Assembly: GCF_000016425.1 (NCBI RefSeq)
Contig: NC_009380.1
Span: forward strand, 4,282,144 to 4,346,143
DNA length: 64,000 bases
Reading direction: 5' to 3'
DNA from: Salinispora tropica CNB-440
GTDB taxonomy: Bacteria > Actinomycetota > Actinomycetes > Mycobacteriales > Micromonosporaceae
In this document: piece after piece, positions 43,158 through 50,497 of the stretch
Numbering within the stretch: position 1 is the stretch's first letter
How the letters are laid out: every line of letters starts with the position of its first letter
Translations under genes and position numbers: made by a program
Notes under the pieces: model-generated
The model's input: the letters and a program-made list of their open reading frames with translations, nothing else
Told to the model about the DNA's origin: nothing
Database searches by the model: none

Positions 43158-43511
43158 TCATCGCGGGTGGTAGGCAAGGTTAACGGTGAGTGCGGCCAGC
43201 GCGAGCAGAAAGAAGAGCGCCCACGCGCCGAGCCGATAGTTGCCCGCCCGCACGTGTGCGCCCAGCCCGCCGACGAAGTACAGAACCAGACCGGCTGCCG
43301 CCAGCGTGCCCACAACCGGCACGACGATCCCGGCCAGCAGGCCGAGCGCGCCCGCTCCGAGAAGCACTCCCAGTGGCCGTACCCACGATCGAGGAATCTG
43401 GTTGCGGTCCGCCTCCGTCTTTGGATATTCGTGCCCGATCAGGTTGGCGACGGCAGCCGAACCGTTGAGCGTCGAGGCGAGCAGGGTAACGGTGAGATAG
43501 GCGACAAACAT
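43158..43511 (-). CDS. DoxX-like membrane protein
   Basis: A 117-residue protein with four membrane helices: MFVAYLTVTLLASTLN, PLGVLLGAGALGLLAG, VGTLAAAGLVLYFVGG and GAWALFFLLALAALTVN. IPRSWVRPLG between helices 1 and 2 is typical of DoxX-like proteins. ATG follows GGAGG by 5 nt. It lies 37 nt downstream of the ECF sigma factor gene on the same strand and is likely its co-transcribed target. Role in the family: poorly defined, linked to redox stress in mycobacteria. Confidence 0.85.
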   Translation of the reverse strand: MFVAYLTVTLLASTLNGSAAVANLIGHEYPKTEADRNQIPRSWVRPLGVLLGAGALGLLAGIVVPVVGTLAAAGLVLYFVGGLGAHVRAGNYRLGAWALFFLLALAALTVNLAYHPR

Positions 43512-43548
43512 CGATGCCTCCGAGGGTGCCGGAATGTTGACCAGTCGC

Positions 43549-44484
43549 TCACGGACGAGGTGGCACCGCGATGTGTGACACGGCGCGGGATGTCGTGGGT
43601 CCCAGCGCTACCGCTGTCAGCTTCTGCGGGTTGCTGACCACCTGGATACTCTGGACCAGACCCTCGACCAGGTGCAGGGTCATCGCGAGCACCGCCGTTC
43701 CGGCACAACTGACCAGGACCCCGGGGCCGCCGTTGAGCTGCACCACCACGGCCGTCGAGCCCACCGGCTGCTGCCGGGAGAGCACGACGATGGCACGGGC
43801 CACGAGGTCCGACCCGTGGATGGGCTTGCGTGGCGCGCCCGTGCGGCCACCGCCGTCGCTGACCATCGTCACGCTCGGTGCCAGAATCTCCATCAGGGCG
43901 GTGAGGTCACCATCGGAGCAGGCCGCCAGGAATCGCGTGGTCACCTGTTGCCGGGTCATCGGGTCGCTGTCATAGCGGTGGCGGCGGGTCGCCACCGCCT
44001 TCCGAGCCCGGTGCCCAAGCTGACGCACCGCCGGCTCGCTCCGCCCCAACAGGTGTGCGATCTCGGCGTACGGATATCCGAAGGCCTCGTGCAGCACAAA
44101 CACGGCACGTTCCATCGGTGACAGTGTCTCCAGGACGAGCAGCAGCGCGGTGGAGACGGAGTCCGCGAGGACCACATCATCGGCGATGTCCGCTCGGGTG
44201 AGGATGGGCTCCGGCAGCCACGGGCCGAGGTACGCCTCACGCCGTACCCGGGCGCTGCGCAGCTGATCGATCGCCAGCCGGATGGTCACCCGAACCAAGA
44301 ATGCCTCGGCATCCACGATGGTGGCCGGTTCGACCCGACTCCAGCGCAGCCAGGCCTCCTGCACGACGTCCTCAGCTTCCGTGGCGCTGCCGAGCGTCCG
44401 GTACGCGACCGCGTACAACTTTCCGCGGTGCTTCATGAAGGAGGGCTCGTGCTGGTCCCCCGCACCATGGCGTGTCTGTCGCAC
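43549..44484 (-). CDS. ECF sigma factor, ECF41/SigJ type
   Basis: A 311-residue sigma factor without a separate anti-sigma. Sigma-2 is at about residues 15-85 (YAVAYRTLGSATEAEDVVQE), sigma-4 at about 115-170 (SPMERAVFVLHEAFGYPYAEI). A SnoaL-like C-terminal domain follows. Between the sigma domains is WLPEP, and the tail has DGGGR and NPQKL, all hallmarks of ECF41, whose C-terminal domain tunes its own activity. GTG at 44484 lies 6 nt after GATAAT. ECF41 genes usually neighbour an oxidoreductase, decarboxylase or epimerase gene; here the neighbour is DoxX-like. Confidence 0.9.
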   Translation of the reverse strand: MRQTRHGAGDQHEPSFMKHRGKLYAVAYRTLGSATEAEDVVQEAWLRWSRVEPATIVDAEAFLVRVTIRLAIDQLRSARVRREAYLGPWLPEPILTRADIADDVVLADSVSTALLLVLETLSPMERAVFVLHEAFGYPYAEIAHLLGRSEPAVRQLGHRARKAVATRRHRYDSDPMTRQQVTTRFLAACSDGDLTALMEILAPSVTMVSDGGGRTGAPRKPIHGSDLVARAIVVLSRQQPVGSTAVVVQLNGGPGVLVSCAGTAVLAMTLHLVEGLVQSIQVVSNPQKLTAVALGPTTSRAVSHIAVPPRP

Positions 44485-44490
44485 GGAGCC

Positions 44491-44496
44491 ATTATC
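44491..44496 (-). promoter_or_regulatory. -10 element before the ECF sigma gene
   Basis: GATAAT then GGCTCC then GTG at 44484. It overlaps the stop codon of the endonuclease V gene. Confidence 0.4.
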
Positions 44497-45190
44497 ACCG
44501 CGACTCCGAGGCACCACTCGGTGCGCCCCCGGACCGACCCGTCGTGCGCAGTACTCGCCGGGATGCGACGTCCGCCTGACGGGTCGCCTCCGGGATTCGG
44601 TAGCGCGGACACAACCTCAGAGTCATGTCGCACGCCTGATCAAGACCAATTCGGTGGCCAACCGAAACGAAGACGGGCTTCACCCCGTCCTGCGTACGCA
44701 CCGCACGGCCGAGCGTCTCCCCGCCCTCCTTCAGCGGCGACCAGGCACCGCGACGGCGGTCCGGATTGACGAAGTCGGCGATGAAGGAGGTTTTGGCGAC
44801 TCCGAAGGATGGGAGCCCCGTCAACACACCGAGATGACAGGCCAGACCGAAACGCCTCGGATGCGCGATGCCATAGCCGTCACAGACCAGCACCTCCGGC
44901 TCATGTGCCAGCCCCTGGAGTGCCTCCAGCAGAATCGGCGCCTCCCGAAACGCCAGCAGGCCAGGAACGTACGGAAAAGCGACCTCCCCCAGCACGGTCG
45001 CCACCTCCGCCACCGCCAGCGACTCCAACTCGATCACCACAGCCGCCGCGCACACCTGATTTGTCGCTTTCGCGTACGACACGTCAAGCCCCACCACCGC
45101 CTCCGGGGCCGACCTGAGTCGAGTCGAAAGGTCGACCTGACGCCGAAGATGTCGCTGAACTTCCTCAGCATCGACGTCGCTCCACGGCAC
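44495..45190 (-). CDS. nfi: Endonuclease V (deoxyinosine 3' endonuclease)
   Basis: A 231-residue repair nuclease cutting at the second phosphodiester 3' of deoxyinosine. Motifs: GLDVSYAKAT (catalytic Asp near 34), FPYVPGLLAFREAP (wedge and Glu), VCDGYGIAHPRRFGLACHLG (Asp) and GVAKT with the conserved Lys. The C-terminus beyond about residue 205 (Arg/Ser rich) is extra. GTG at 45190 has no Shine-Dalgarno but lies 6 nt after TACCCT. Confidence 0.93.
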   Translation of the reverse strand: MPWSDVDAEEVQRHLRRQVDLSTRLRSAPEAVVGLDVSYAKATNQVCAAAVVIELESLAVAEVATVLGEVAFPYVPGLLAFREAPILLEALQGLAHEPEVLVCDGYGIAHPRRFGLACHLGVLTGLPSFGVAKTSFIADFVNPDRRRGAWSPLKEGGETLGRAVRTQDGVKPVFVSVGHRIGLDQACDMTLRLCPRYRIPEATRQADVASRRVLRTTGRSGGAPSGASESR

Positions 45191-45196
45191 TACGTG

Positions 45197-45202
45197 AGGG
45201 TA
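45197..45202 (-). promoter_or_regulatory. -10 element for leaderless nfi
   Basis: TACCCT then CACGTA then GTG at 45190. Confidence 0.45.
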
Positions 45203-45247
45203 CTTCCGCGCCCGGTGCAGTGAGGTCCAGCGTCCCGGGCGGGTACG

Positions 45248-45409
45248 TCATCGATCCAGCTGGTGGCTGTCCGCTAACCCGGCCTCCAGCTCCCGCAGAT
45301 GGCTCTTACTCCGATGAGCGAGCTGCCCGAGGGATCGAAACGACAGCCCACGCCGCTCCCGGAACTCACGCAGTGCTACCCCGAAGCGCGGATCAACGGA
45401 CGAGGCCAT
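45248..45409 (-). pseudogene. XRE helix-turn-helix fragment, 53 codons
   Basis: An ATG at 45409 opens a 53-residue frame ending in TGA. It reads FGVALREFRERRGLSFRSLG and then QLAHRSKSHLRELEAG, a clear N-terminal XRE domain like those of HTH_31 regulators. It stops directly after the fourth helix, while such proteins normally run to 200 or more residues. No ribosome binding site was seen. Most likely the 5' end of a truncated regulator; a very small functional DNA-binding protein is less likely. Confidence 0.55.
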
Positions 45410-45455
45410 AGCGCCGCTCCAAGCTCAACAGGCTCGGCGAACTCCCGACCGGTCA

Positions 45456-45632
45456 TCACGTTGACGGCACCCCCACCGTCGCGCACATCGGTGCCCCTCG
45501 ACACTTCACCGGCCACCTCGACGCCCTCAGCCCCGACGCTGACTCCCACAACCCTCTGGGCCGCCAGCCGGTCTCCTCCTCGACCTCCCGTACCGCGCTG
45601 TTGAGCTCTATCGTCGAGCCTCGTGGAGGGGT
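45456..45632 (-). pseudogene. NUDIX hydrolase fragment
   Basis: The minus strand reads GSTIELNSAVREVEEETGW, a NUDIX box shortened by two residues between the first Glu and REVxEE. The flanking sequence in this frame is Arg/Pro/Ser rich and not protein-like, and the frame ends soon after. It looks like a decayed NUDIX gene upstream of the XRE fragment. Confidence 0.4.
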
Positions 45633-45839
45633 TGTTCTGGATGGTCGCCGCACCGGTTTGCGGCCTGCCGGGCTGACTGCCCTTCTGCGCCGTCCTAGCG
45701 GCGCTGGCAACCTGGCCCAGGAAGAGCGACCGAGGACAGCAGCCCGCTCACGTTCGTCCGCGAGCGCATCACCGCTCACGAGGGCCTGCCAGGTGGAGCT
45801 TCAAGAGGCAGCGCCTTGGCTGTGATTGGCTAGGTGGGG

Positions 45840-45874
45840 CCGGCGGCAGGTGGGACTGACCCACCGGCCGCCGG
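45840..45874 (-). terminator. Terminator after the acylase gene
   Basis: CCGGCGGCAGGTGGG pairs with CCCACCGGCCGCCGG (15 positions, one mismatch) around ACTGA, 7 nt beyond the acylase stop. Confidence 0.7.
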
Positions 45875-45881
45875 GCCACGG

Positions 45882-48221
45882 TCAGTCGCGCTGCTCCCCC
45901 ACCCGGTATGTGACCAGGTTCGGGTCAGCTCGGAGCTGGCGCTGGGTGAATTTGATGGTGTCCCAACCCTTGCCCGAATACAGCCGGGTCTGATCGGCGT
46001 ACCAGGGTGAGTTCGGGTTGGCCGACTGCGAGTAGGTCAGGATCTGCCGGCCCGATGGCCCGTTGCTACCGAGCTCGACGGCCATCAGGAACGAGGTGCC
46101 GTGTAGGACCTTTGGATAGCCAACACCAGACTCGAAACCACCATTGATCATATTGAAAGCGCCGGCTTCGGAACGACCACCGTGGATCGGGATCTGTTCG
46201 GCACCACGCGGCTCGGTCTGGATATCGCCGAGACGGGCATCGAGCCGGATGCCGGCCAGCTTCTGAACGGCGTCCGCGAGAGCGGTACGCACCCCCGGGT
46301 CGTCGACGGCAAGCCGGCTCGGCGTGGTCAGCGGGGCGGTCGGGTCGAACGGGTCGGCGAAGCGCAGGCCGCCGGCCATAGCGAACTCGGTGAACAGGTG
46401 GGCGCCCCGACTGTCCAGATCGACCCGAAGATCCCAACCGCGCAGGGCGGCGCAGGCGGCGGTCAGATCAACGGTGGCGCCGTCGGAGGTCGTCGCCGTT
46501 GGCCGCGCCTCGCAACTCCGGACCAGGTCGTCGCGGACCAGTTCGCCGCCGTAGGCCCGGTTGCCGAGCGTCACGTCCCACAGGTTGCTGGTGGTGAAGC
46601 CCTTCCCGGGAAGTCCATCGATGCCGGTGAGGCGCTGCCGCACCTGATGCACGCCGAGCCGGGTCCGCAGGCTGCGCTGGGTTTGCTCGTCGCCGACGAT
46701 GCGCGGGTAGCCCTCCAGCGGATGCTCCGGATTGGCCAGCCAGTAGCTGTCGTTGGAGTTCGTCACGTAGTCACTGCGGACCAGGGTGGGCAGGTTGGCC
46801 GGGCCGAGGATGCCGGGTACCGCGGCGTCCGGATCCCGGCCCAACTCGCACGAGGAGCGAGACCCGTCGAGGACGGCCTGACCACTGCTCGCGTACACGG
46901 ATTGGAAGGGAGCCGGAATGCAGGCGGCGGCCAGGGAGTCGGTCACCCGGGGCACGACGGAGTGGTCGGCGTAGAGAGCCCGGCCGCGGCGGTCAACGGC
47001 GATGACGTTGACCCAGGGCAGGAACTGCCGCCGGTCCAGCACCTTCCGCAACTCACCCACCGACCCGGCCCGCCCCATGGCCAGCCAGCCGTCGAGTGCG
47101 CGGTTGTTGGTGGCGTTGGCGTCAGTGATCGCGTACGCCGTGGTGGTGGTCCAGTCGAAGTGACCGGGCACCACGACGACCGGACCGAAGTGGGTGTCGT
47201 AGAGGGTCCGGCTGATTGGCCCGGTGGGAGTCTGGACGGTGACCGTACGCGCGGTCATCTTCCGGGCCTGGCCGTCGTAGAGGTAGCTGGTCGGGTCGCC
47301 GGGCACCAGAGCCAGCCGGTGCCAGACGAATCGGTGGGCGGTGGAAACGGTGTGACTCCAGGCAATCTGGCCGTTATGACCAATCTGGATGAGTGGGTCA
47401 CCGACCAGTGCCGCACCTTCAACGTCATACCGGCCGGGCACCTTGAGATGCATCCGGTAGAAGCGCTCGGTGTCGTCCCACGGGAAGTGTGGGTTGGCCA
47501 GCAGGATGCTGGCGCCGCTGGTGGTGCCGTCCCGCCCCAAGCCGTACGCGTTGCTGCCCAACCCGGCCGGTGCGCCGTCCACGGTGGCGACGGCTGCTTC
47601 CGCCTGCGGGGCGTGCGCCGACTCGCCGTTCCCGCTGGCGGTAGGGGGAGCGGCGGCGACGATACCGTCGATGAGGGCACCAGAACTGGCCAGCACCATC
47701 CGGGCCCAGTACGCCCGCCACATGTCCAACTCGCTGATCGGGTCTACCCATTCCTTCCCGGCGCAGGCCGGGTCGGTGATCGCTTTCCCGTCGCGGAGGT
47801 ATGCGTTGTACCCGGCGACAAAGCCGCGAACTTGGTCGCGCACCGGTGTGGATGGTGCGCGGACACCGTCGCGGGAACCGGCGAGCAACTGCTCGGCGAC
47901 CTGGTCGTCGATGGCCTTCTGATGGAAGAGGTCGCTGCTGACATTGCCGGCCTCCGCGCCGAACCAGCGGGACCGTTCGGCGCGGACCGTCACCATCTGA
48001 TCGGCGATCAGGCAGATGTTGTCCTCGGCTTGCACGTAGCCGGCGCCGAAGCCGAGGCTGGCAAAATCACGGGCGGTGATGTGCGGTACGCCGTACGACG
48101 CGCGTTGGATCAAGGCCGAATAGCCGCCGCCGTTCGCGGTGGCGGCGCCGCCGGTGACGGTGAGTCCAGCGGTGACCAGTCCGACGACGGTGGCTGCGGC
48201 GGCGAGCCGGCGTGGGCTCAT
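45882..48221 (-). CDS. Secreted penicillin-acylase-family amidase
   Basis: A 779-residue N-terminal nucleophile hydrolase. The signal peptide covers about residues 1-30 (LAAAATVVGLVTAGLTVTGG, then ATA). The alpha chain begins at GYSALIQRASYGVPHI and runs to about residue 220. The beta chain starts at the autocatalytic site GLGSNAYGLG, where Ser becomes the new N-terminus. HFPWDDTERFYRMHLKVPG and NSNDSYWLANP (Asn of the oxyanion site) follow. Length and motifs resemble aculeacin A acylase of Actinoplanes and related lipopeptide or acyl-homoserine-lactone acylases. The substrate is not predictable. No clear Shine-Dalgarno. Confidence 0.9.
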   Translation of the reverse strand: MSPRRLAAAATVVGLVTAGLTVTGGAATANGGGYSALIQRASYGVPHITARDFASLGFGAGYVQAEDNICLIADQMVTVRAERSRWFGAEAGNVSSDLFHQKAIDDQVAEQLLAGSRDGVRAPSTPVRDQVRGFVAGYNAYLRDGKAITDPACAGKEWVDPISELDMWRAYWARMVLASSGALIDGIVAAAPPTASGNGESAHAPQAEAAVATVDGAPAGLGSNAYGLGRDGTTSGASILLANPHFPWDDTERFYRMHLKVPGRYDVEGAALVGDPLIQIGHNGQIAWSHTVSTAHRFVWHRLALVPGDPTSYLYDGQARKMTARTVTVQTPTGPISRTLYDTHFGPVVVVPGHFDWTTTTAYAITDANATNNRALDGWLAMGRAGSVGELRKVLDRRQFLPWVNVIAVDRRGRALYADHSVVPRVTDSLAAACIPAPFQSVYASSGQAVLDGSRSSCELGRDPDAAVPGILGPANLPTLVRSDYVTNSNDSYWLANPEHPLEGYPRIVGDEQTQRSLRTRLGVHQVRQRLTGIDGLPGKGFTTSNLWDVTLGNRAYGGELVRDDLVRSCEARPTATTSDGATVDLTAACAALRGWDLRVDLDSRGAHLFTEFAMAGGLRFADPFDPTAPLTTPSRLAVDDPGVRTALADAVQKLAGIRLDARLGDIQTEPRGAEQIPIHGGRSEAGAFNMINGGFESGVGYPKVLHGTSFLMAVELGSNGPSGRQILTYSQSANPNSPWYADQTRLYSGKGWDTIKFTQRQLRADPNLVTYRVGEQRD

Positions 48222-48374
48222 CGGTCGGCTCTATTCACGGGGCGTTTCTCCCTAACGGGTCGGTGTCCGTGCCCGACCGACGCTAGTGGCGGAAAATCGC
48301 CCGGGCTATCGGTAGATGACCATGAACTTTCGTCAGGGATCGCCCCGAGGGGGCCGCTCAACGATGATGACCAG

Positions 48375-48953
48375 ATGGACGACCTCAGCATCCGAGACCG
48401 GGTTCCGGCCGACCTGAAACGCTGCATCTCACTCCTCGCCGACGTGCACCGGCTGGACCGCTACCCACTGAACTGGCCCGCCGACCCGTACCAGTGGCTG
48501 TCCCCCGACAACACCCGCCACGCCTGGATCGCCGAGCGAGGAGCCGCCGTCGTTGGCCACGTCGTCGTCCACCACCACGCCGCCTTCGCGACCGACCCTG
48601 CCTCCCCGACCGTGGCCGAGGTCGGCCGCCTGTTCGTCGCACCGGCCGCCCGTCGCCACAACACCGCGACCCAGCTCCTGCACCACGCCCGTCAATGGGC
48701 CGCCGAGCACCAGCTCGACCTCACTCTGGAGATCGTCGACGACACCAGGTCAGCCGCCGCCATCGCCCTGTACGAGCGCACCGGCTGGCGGCACACCCAC
48801 ACCACCACCGCCGCATGGACCAGCCCGGAAGGCCGACCCGTACGGCTGCGCCGCTATACCCTCCGCGAAACCGTGCCGGCGTCGGGGCCTTCGGGCGATC
48901 CGGTCCTCAACGAGAACGTGGTCCAGCCGATCGGGTCACCGACCGGTAGGTGA
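48375..48953 (+). CDS. GNAT-family N-acetyltransferase
   Basis: A 192-residue protein with a full GNAT domain (about residues 3-155). AEVGRLFVAPAARRHNTATQ is the acetyl-CoA loop, with R-R-H-N in place of the usual R-R-x-G-x-G, and ALYERTGWRH follows. The ATG at 48375 (MDDLSIRD) is the best start, though no strong ribosome binding site is present. The last 25 residues extend past the domain, and the gene overlaps the convergent DUF418 gene by 47 bp. Substrate unknown. Confidence 0.85.
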   Translation: MDDLSIRDRVPADLKRCISLLADVHRLDRYPLNWPADPYQWLSPDNTRHAWIAERGAAVVGHVVVHHHAAFATDPASPTVAEVGRLFVAPAARRHNTATQLLHHARQWAAEHQLDLTLEIVDDTRSAAAIALYERTGWRHTHTTTAAWTSPEGRPVRLRRYTLRETVPASGPSGDPVLNENVVQPIGSPTGR

Positions 48954-50112
48954 GACTGCGTAGCAGCACCTCGGCCGGGCCACGAACGGACAGCCTGTCC
49001 ATCACCAGCGCACCGAGCACGCCAACGGTCCAGACACCGACAGCCACAGCAGAGTTCAGGGCAATACCGAAGTTGTCACCCAGCCCAAAAAAGTCCGGGT
49101 CAAAGAGGACGAGGAACAGCAGGGACTGGCTCAGGTACAGAGTCAAGGAGCGTTGCCCACTCACCGACAGCGCCTTCACTGTCAGGCCTGGAGGCCGCCG
49201 CGCGGCGGCCGCGAGTAGGGCGAACAGGGCCAGGTAGCCGGCTGCGGCCGCATACCCGCCCGCCAGGTGAAGCGTTCCCGCGATCGCACTGATACCAATC
49301 GACGGCTCATTCCACACTGATGCCGCCATCAGCGCCGAAGGAACCCCTGCAAGGATGCCGGCCGCCAGTCCGGCAAACGCGACCAGGCTGAGTATCCGTT
49401 TCCGCTCTGAACCCCAGGTTAAGACTGATTTACGTCCCGCGTAGACACCGAAGAGCACCGCCGGCATCAGTCCGAATAGACGAATAGCCCCTACGGCCCA
49501 CTCACTCATTCTCACCTGCAGCGCCTCGACGGCCTCACCACCGAATACGGTCGGTGTCGCCGTGACTACCTCTGCCTGGCCGAGAGCCTCCGCGGGTAGT
49601 CCGCGGACGGCACCGGAGAGCAGGGCGAGCGCCATCAGCGACAGGGCCACAGCCAGCAGGCCACGGTCACTGAGACGTACCACGAGCCCAGCGAATACGA
49701 GGGCACACAATCCGTAGAGAGCAATGATGTCCGCCGTAAACAACAGCATGCCGTGAACGAATCCAATGGCCACCAACCACATGCCACGTCGACGCAGTAG
49801 CCGAGCAGAACGCCCGGATCCTACAGAAGCCCGACTCTGTATAAGCTGCGTGAGGCCGTAGCCGAACAGCGCGGCGAAAAGCGGAAAGGCACGGCCGTCA
49901 ACCAAGACCATCCGCACCATGGTGAAGATACTGTCGAGTACGGACTGCTCGGCGGGGTACCCCCGGAATCCTGGAAGAAAGCCAAAAGCGAAGACATCAA
50001 CATTGGCCAGCGCGATCAACAACAGCATGCCCCCGCGCGCCAGGTCGGGTCCCAGCAGGCGCGATCGGACAGGAGTCGCCCGAGCAGCTACCTCTTGACG
50101 TACGGCAACCAC
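48907..50112 (-). CDS. DUF418-family membrane protein
   Basis: A 401-residue protein with about ten transmembrane helices. RLLGPDLARGGMLLLIALAN near residue 18 is the usual DUF418 beginning, and LTLYLSQSLLFLVLF near 325 lies in the C-terminal DUF418 domain. Related to acyltransferase-like membrane proteins, function unknown. GTG at 50112 has GAGG about 8 nt upstream. Base composition is slightly less GC-biased than its neighbours, with codons such as AAA, ATA and TTA-containing stretches in the middle, a possible sign of transfer. Confidence 0.88.
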   Translation of the reverse strand: MVAVRQEVAARATPVRSRLLGPDLARGGMLLLIALANVDVFAFGFLPGFRGYPAEQSVLDSIFTMVRMVLVDGRAFPLFAALFGYGLTQLIQSRASVGSGRSARLLRRRGMWLVAIGFVHGMLLFTADIIALYGLCALVFAGLVVRLSDRGLLAVALSLMALALLSGAVRGLPAEALGQAEVVTATPTVFGGEAVEALQVRMSEWAVGAIRLFGLMPAVLFGVYAGRKSVLTWGSERKRILSLVAFAGLAAGILAGVPSALMAASVWNEPSIGISAIAGTLHLAGGYAAAAGYLALFALLAAAARRPPGLTVKALSVSGQRSLTLYLSQSLLFLVLFDPDFFGLGDNFGIALNSAVAVGVWTVGVLGALVMDRLSVRGPAEVLLRSLTYRSVTRSAGPRSR

Positions 50113-50253
50113 ACCCGCTCACCTCACGTTCCTACTCGAACGACGAAGGAGATCAGTGCCAGTCACGCTACCGGTCACAACGTCCGATGGCACTGAAGCC
50201 AACCACCGCACCGCCGGTAGGGATAGCCCATCCCCGATCGAGGCTGGTTCACC

Positions 50254-50259
50254 TACCGT
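50254..50259 (+). promoter_or_regulatory. -10 element before the 27-codon frame
   Basis: TACCGT then CGACCC then ATG at 50266, the same spacing as at leaderless genes in this window. Confidence 0.35.
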
Positions 50260-50265
50260 CGACCC

Positions 50266-50349
50266 ATGAAATTCGGGGCGTTTGCCGGCTTCGGCCTGGG
50301 TGAAAGCCAAGGGCTGGCGGGGCCACCCGCACCGGAATTGTCTAGCTAA
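50266..50349 (+). CDS. Candidate 27-residue small protein
   Basis: ATG to TAA frame reading MKFGAFAGFGLGESQ and then GLAGPPAPELSS. The N-terminus is glycine/phenylalanine rich and the end proline rich. Support is the leaderless promoter pattern and its isolation in an otherwise empty region. MKFGAF is also how many LLM-class flavin oxidoreductases begin, so it could be a truncated remnant of one. Not similar to any peptide precursor I recognise. Confidence 0.3.
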   Translation: MKFGAFAGFGLGESQGLAGPPAPELSS

Positions 50350-50390
50350 GAAGGGTGGTGCCACCGGTGGTACTCAACGAAGCACCGCGA

Positions 50391-50432
50391 CAGTATGTCT
50401 GGCCCGCCGGCAGCGGCGGGCCAGACATACTG
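50391..50432. terminator. 19-bp perfect hairpin downstream of ychF
   Basis: CAGTATGTCTGGCCCGCCG pairs without mismatch with its complement at 50414-50432 around the loop GCAG. It lies 66 nt beyond the ychF stop and 41 nt after the 27-codon frame. No T-tract on either strand. The strongest hairpin in the window. Confidence 0.7.
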
Positions 50433-50497
50433 GGGTAGCCCACCAGAACCTGCGTGGCACTCCGGCGAGTCTCGGTGGAGAGTGAGTCGGAATGGCT

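Larger units (their letters stand above)
45191..45839. other. Gene-poor region with decayed fragments
   Basis: About 650 bp between nfi and the acylase terminator hold no intact gene. Two recognisable fragments, an XRE helix-turn-helix and a NUDIX box, are listed separately. Between about 45640 and 45839 nothing is recognisable, and codon-position bias is weak. Confidence 0.6.
50113..50497. other. Intergenic region between DUF418 gene and ychF
   Basis: 385 bp containing a 27-codon open frame with a leaderless-type promoter and a 19-bp perfect hairpin, both listed separately. No other gene is supported. Confidence 0.6.

Noticed and set aside
46182-48374. Long upstream extension of the GNAT gene antisense to the acylase
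   Set aside because: The acylase is complete with signal peptide and nucleophile motif. The extension has no domain, and the GNAT domain begins right at the ATG at 48375.
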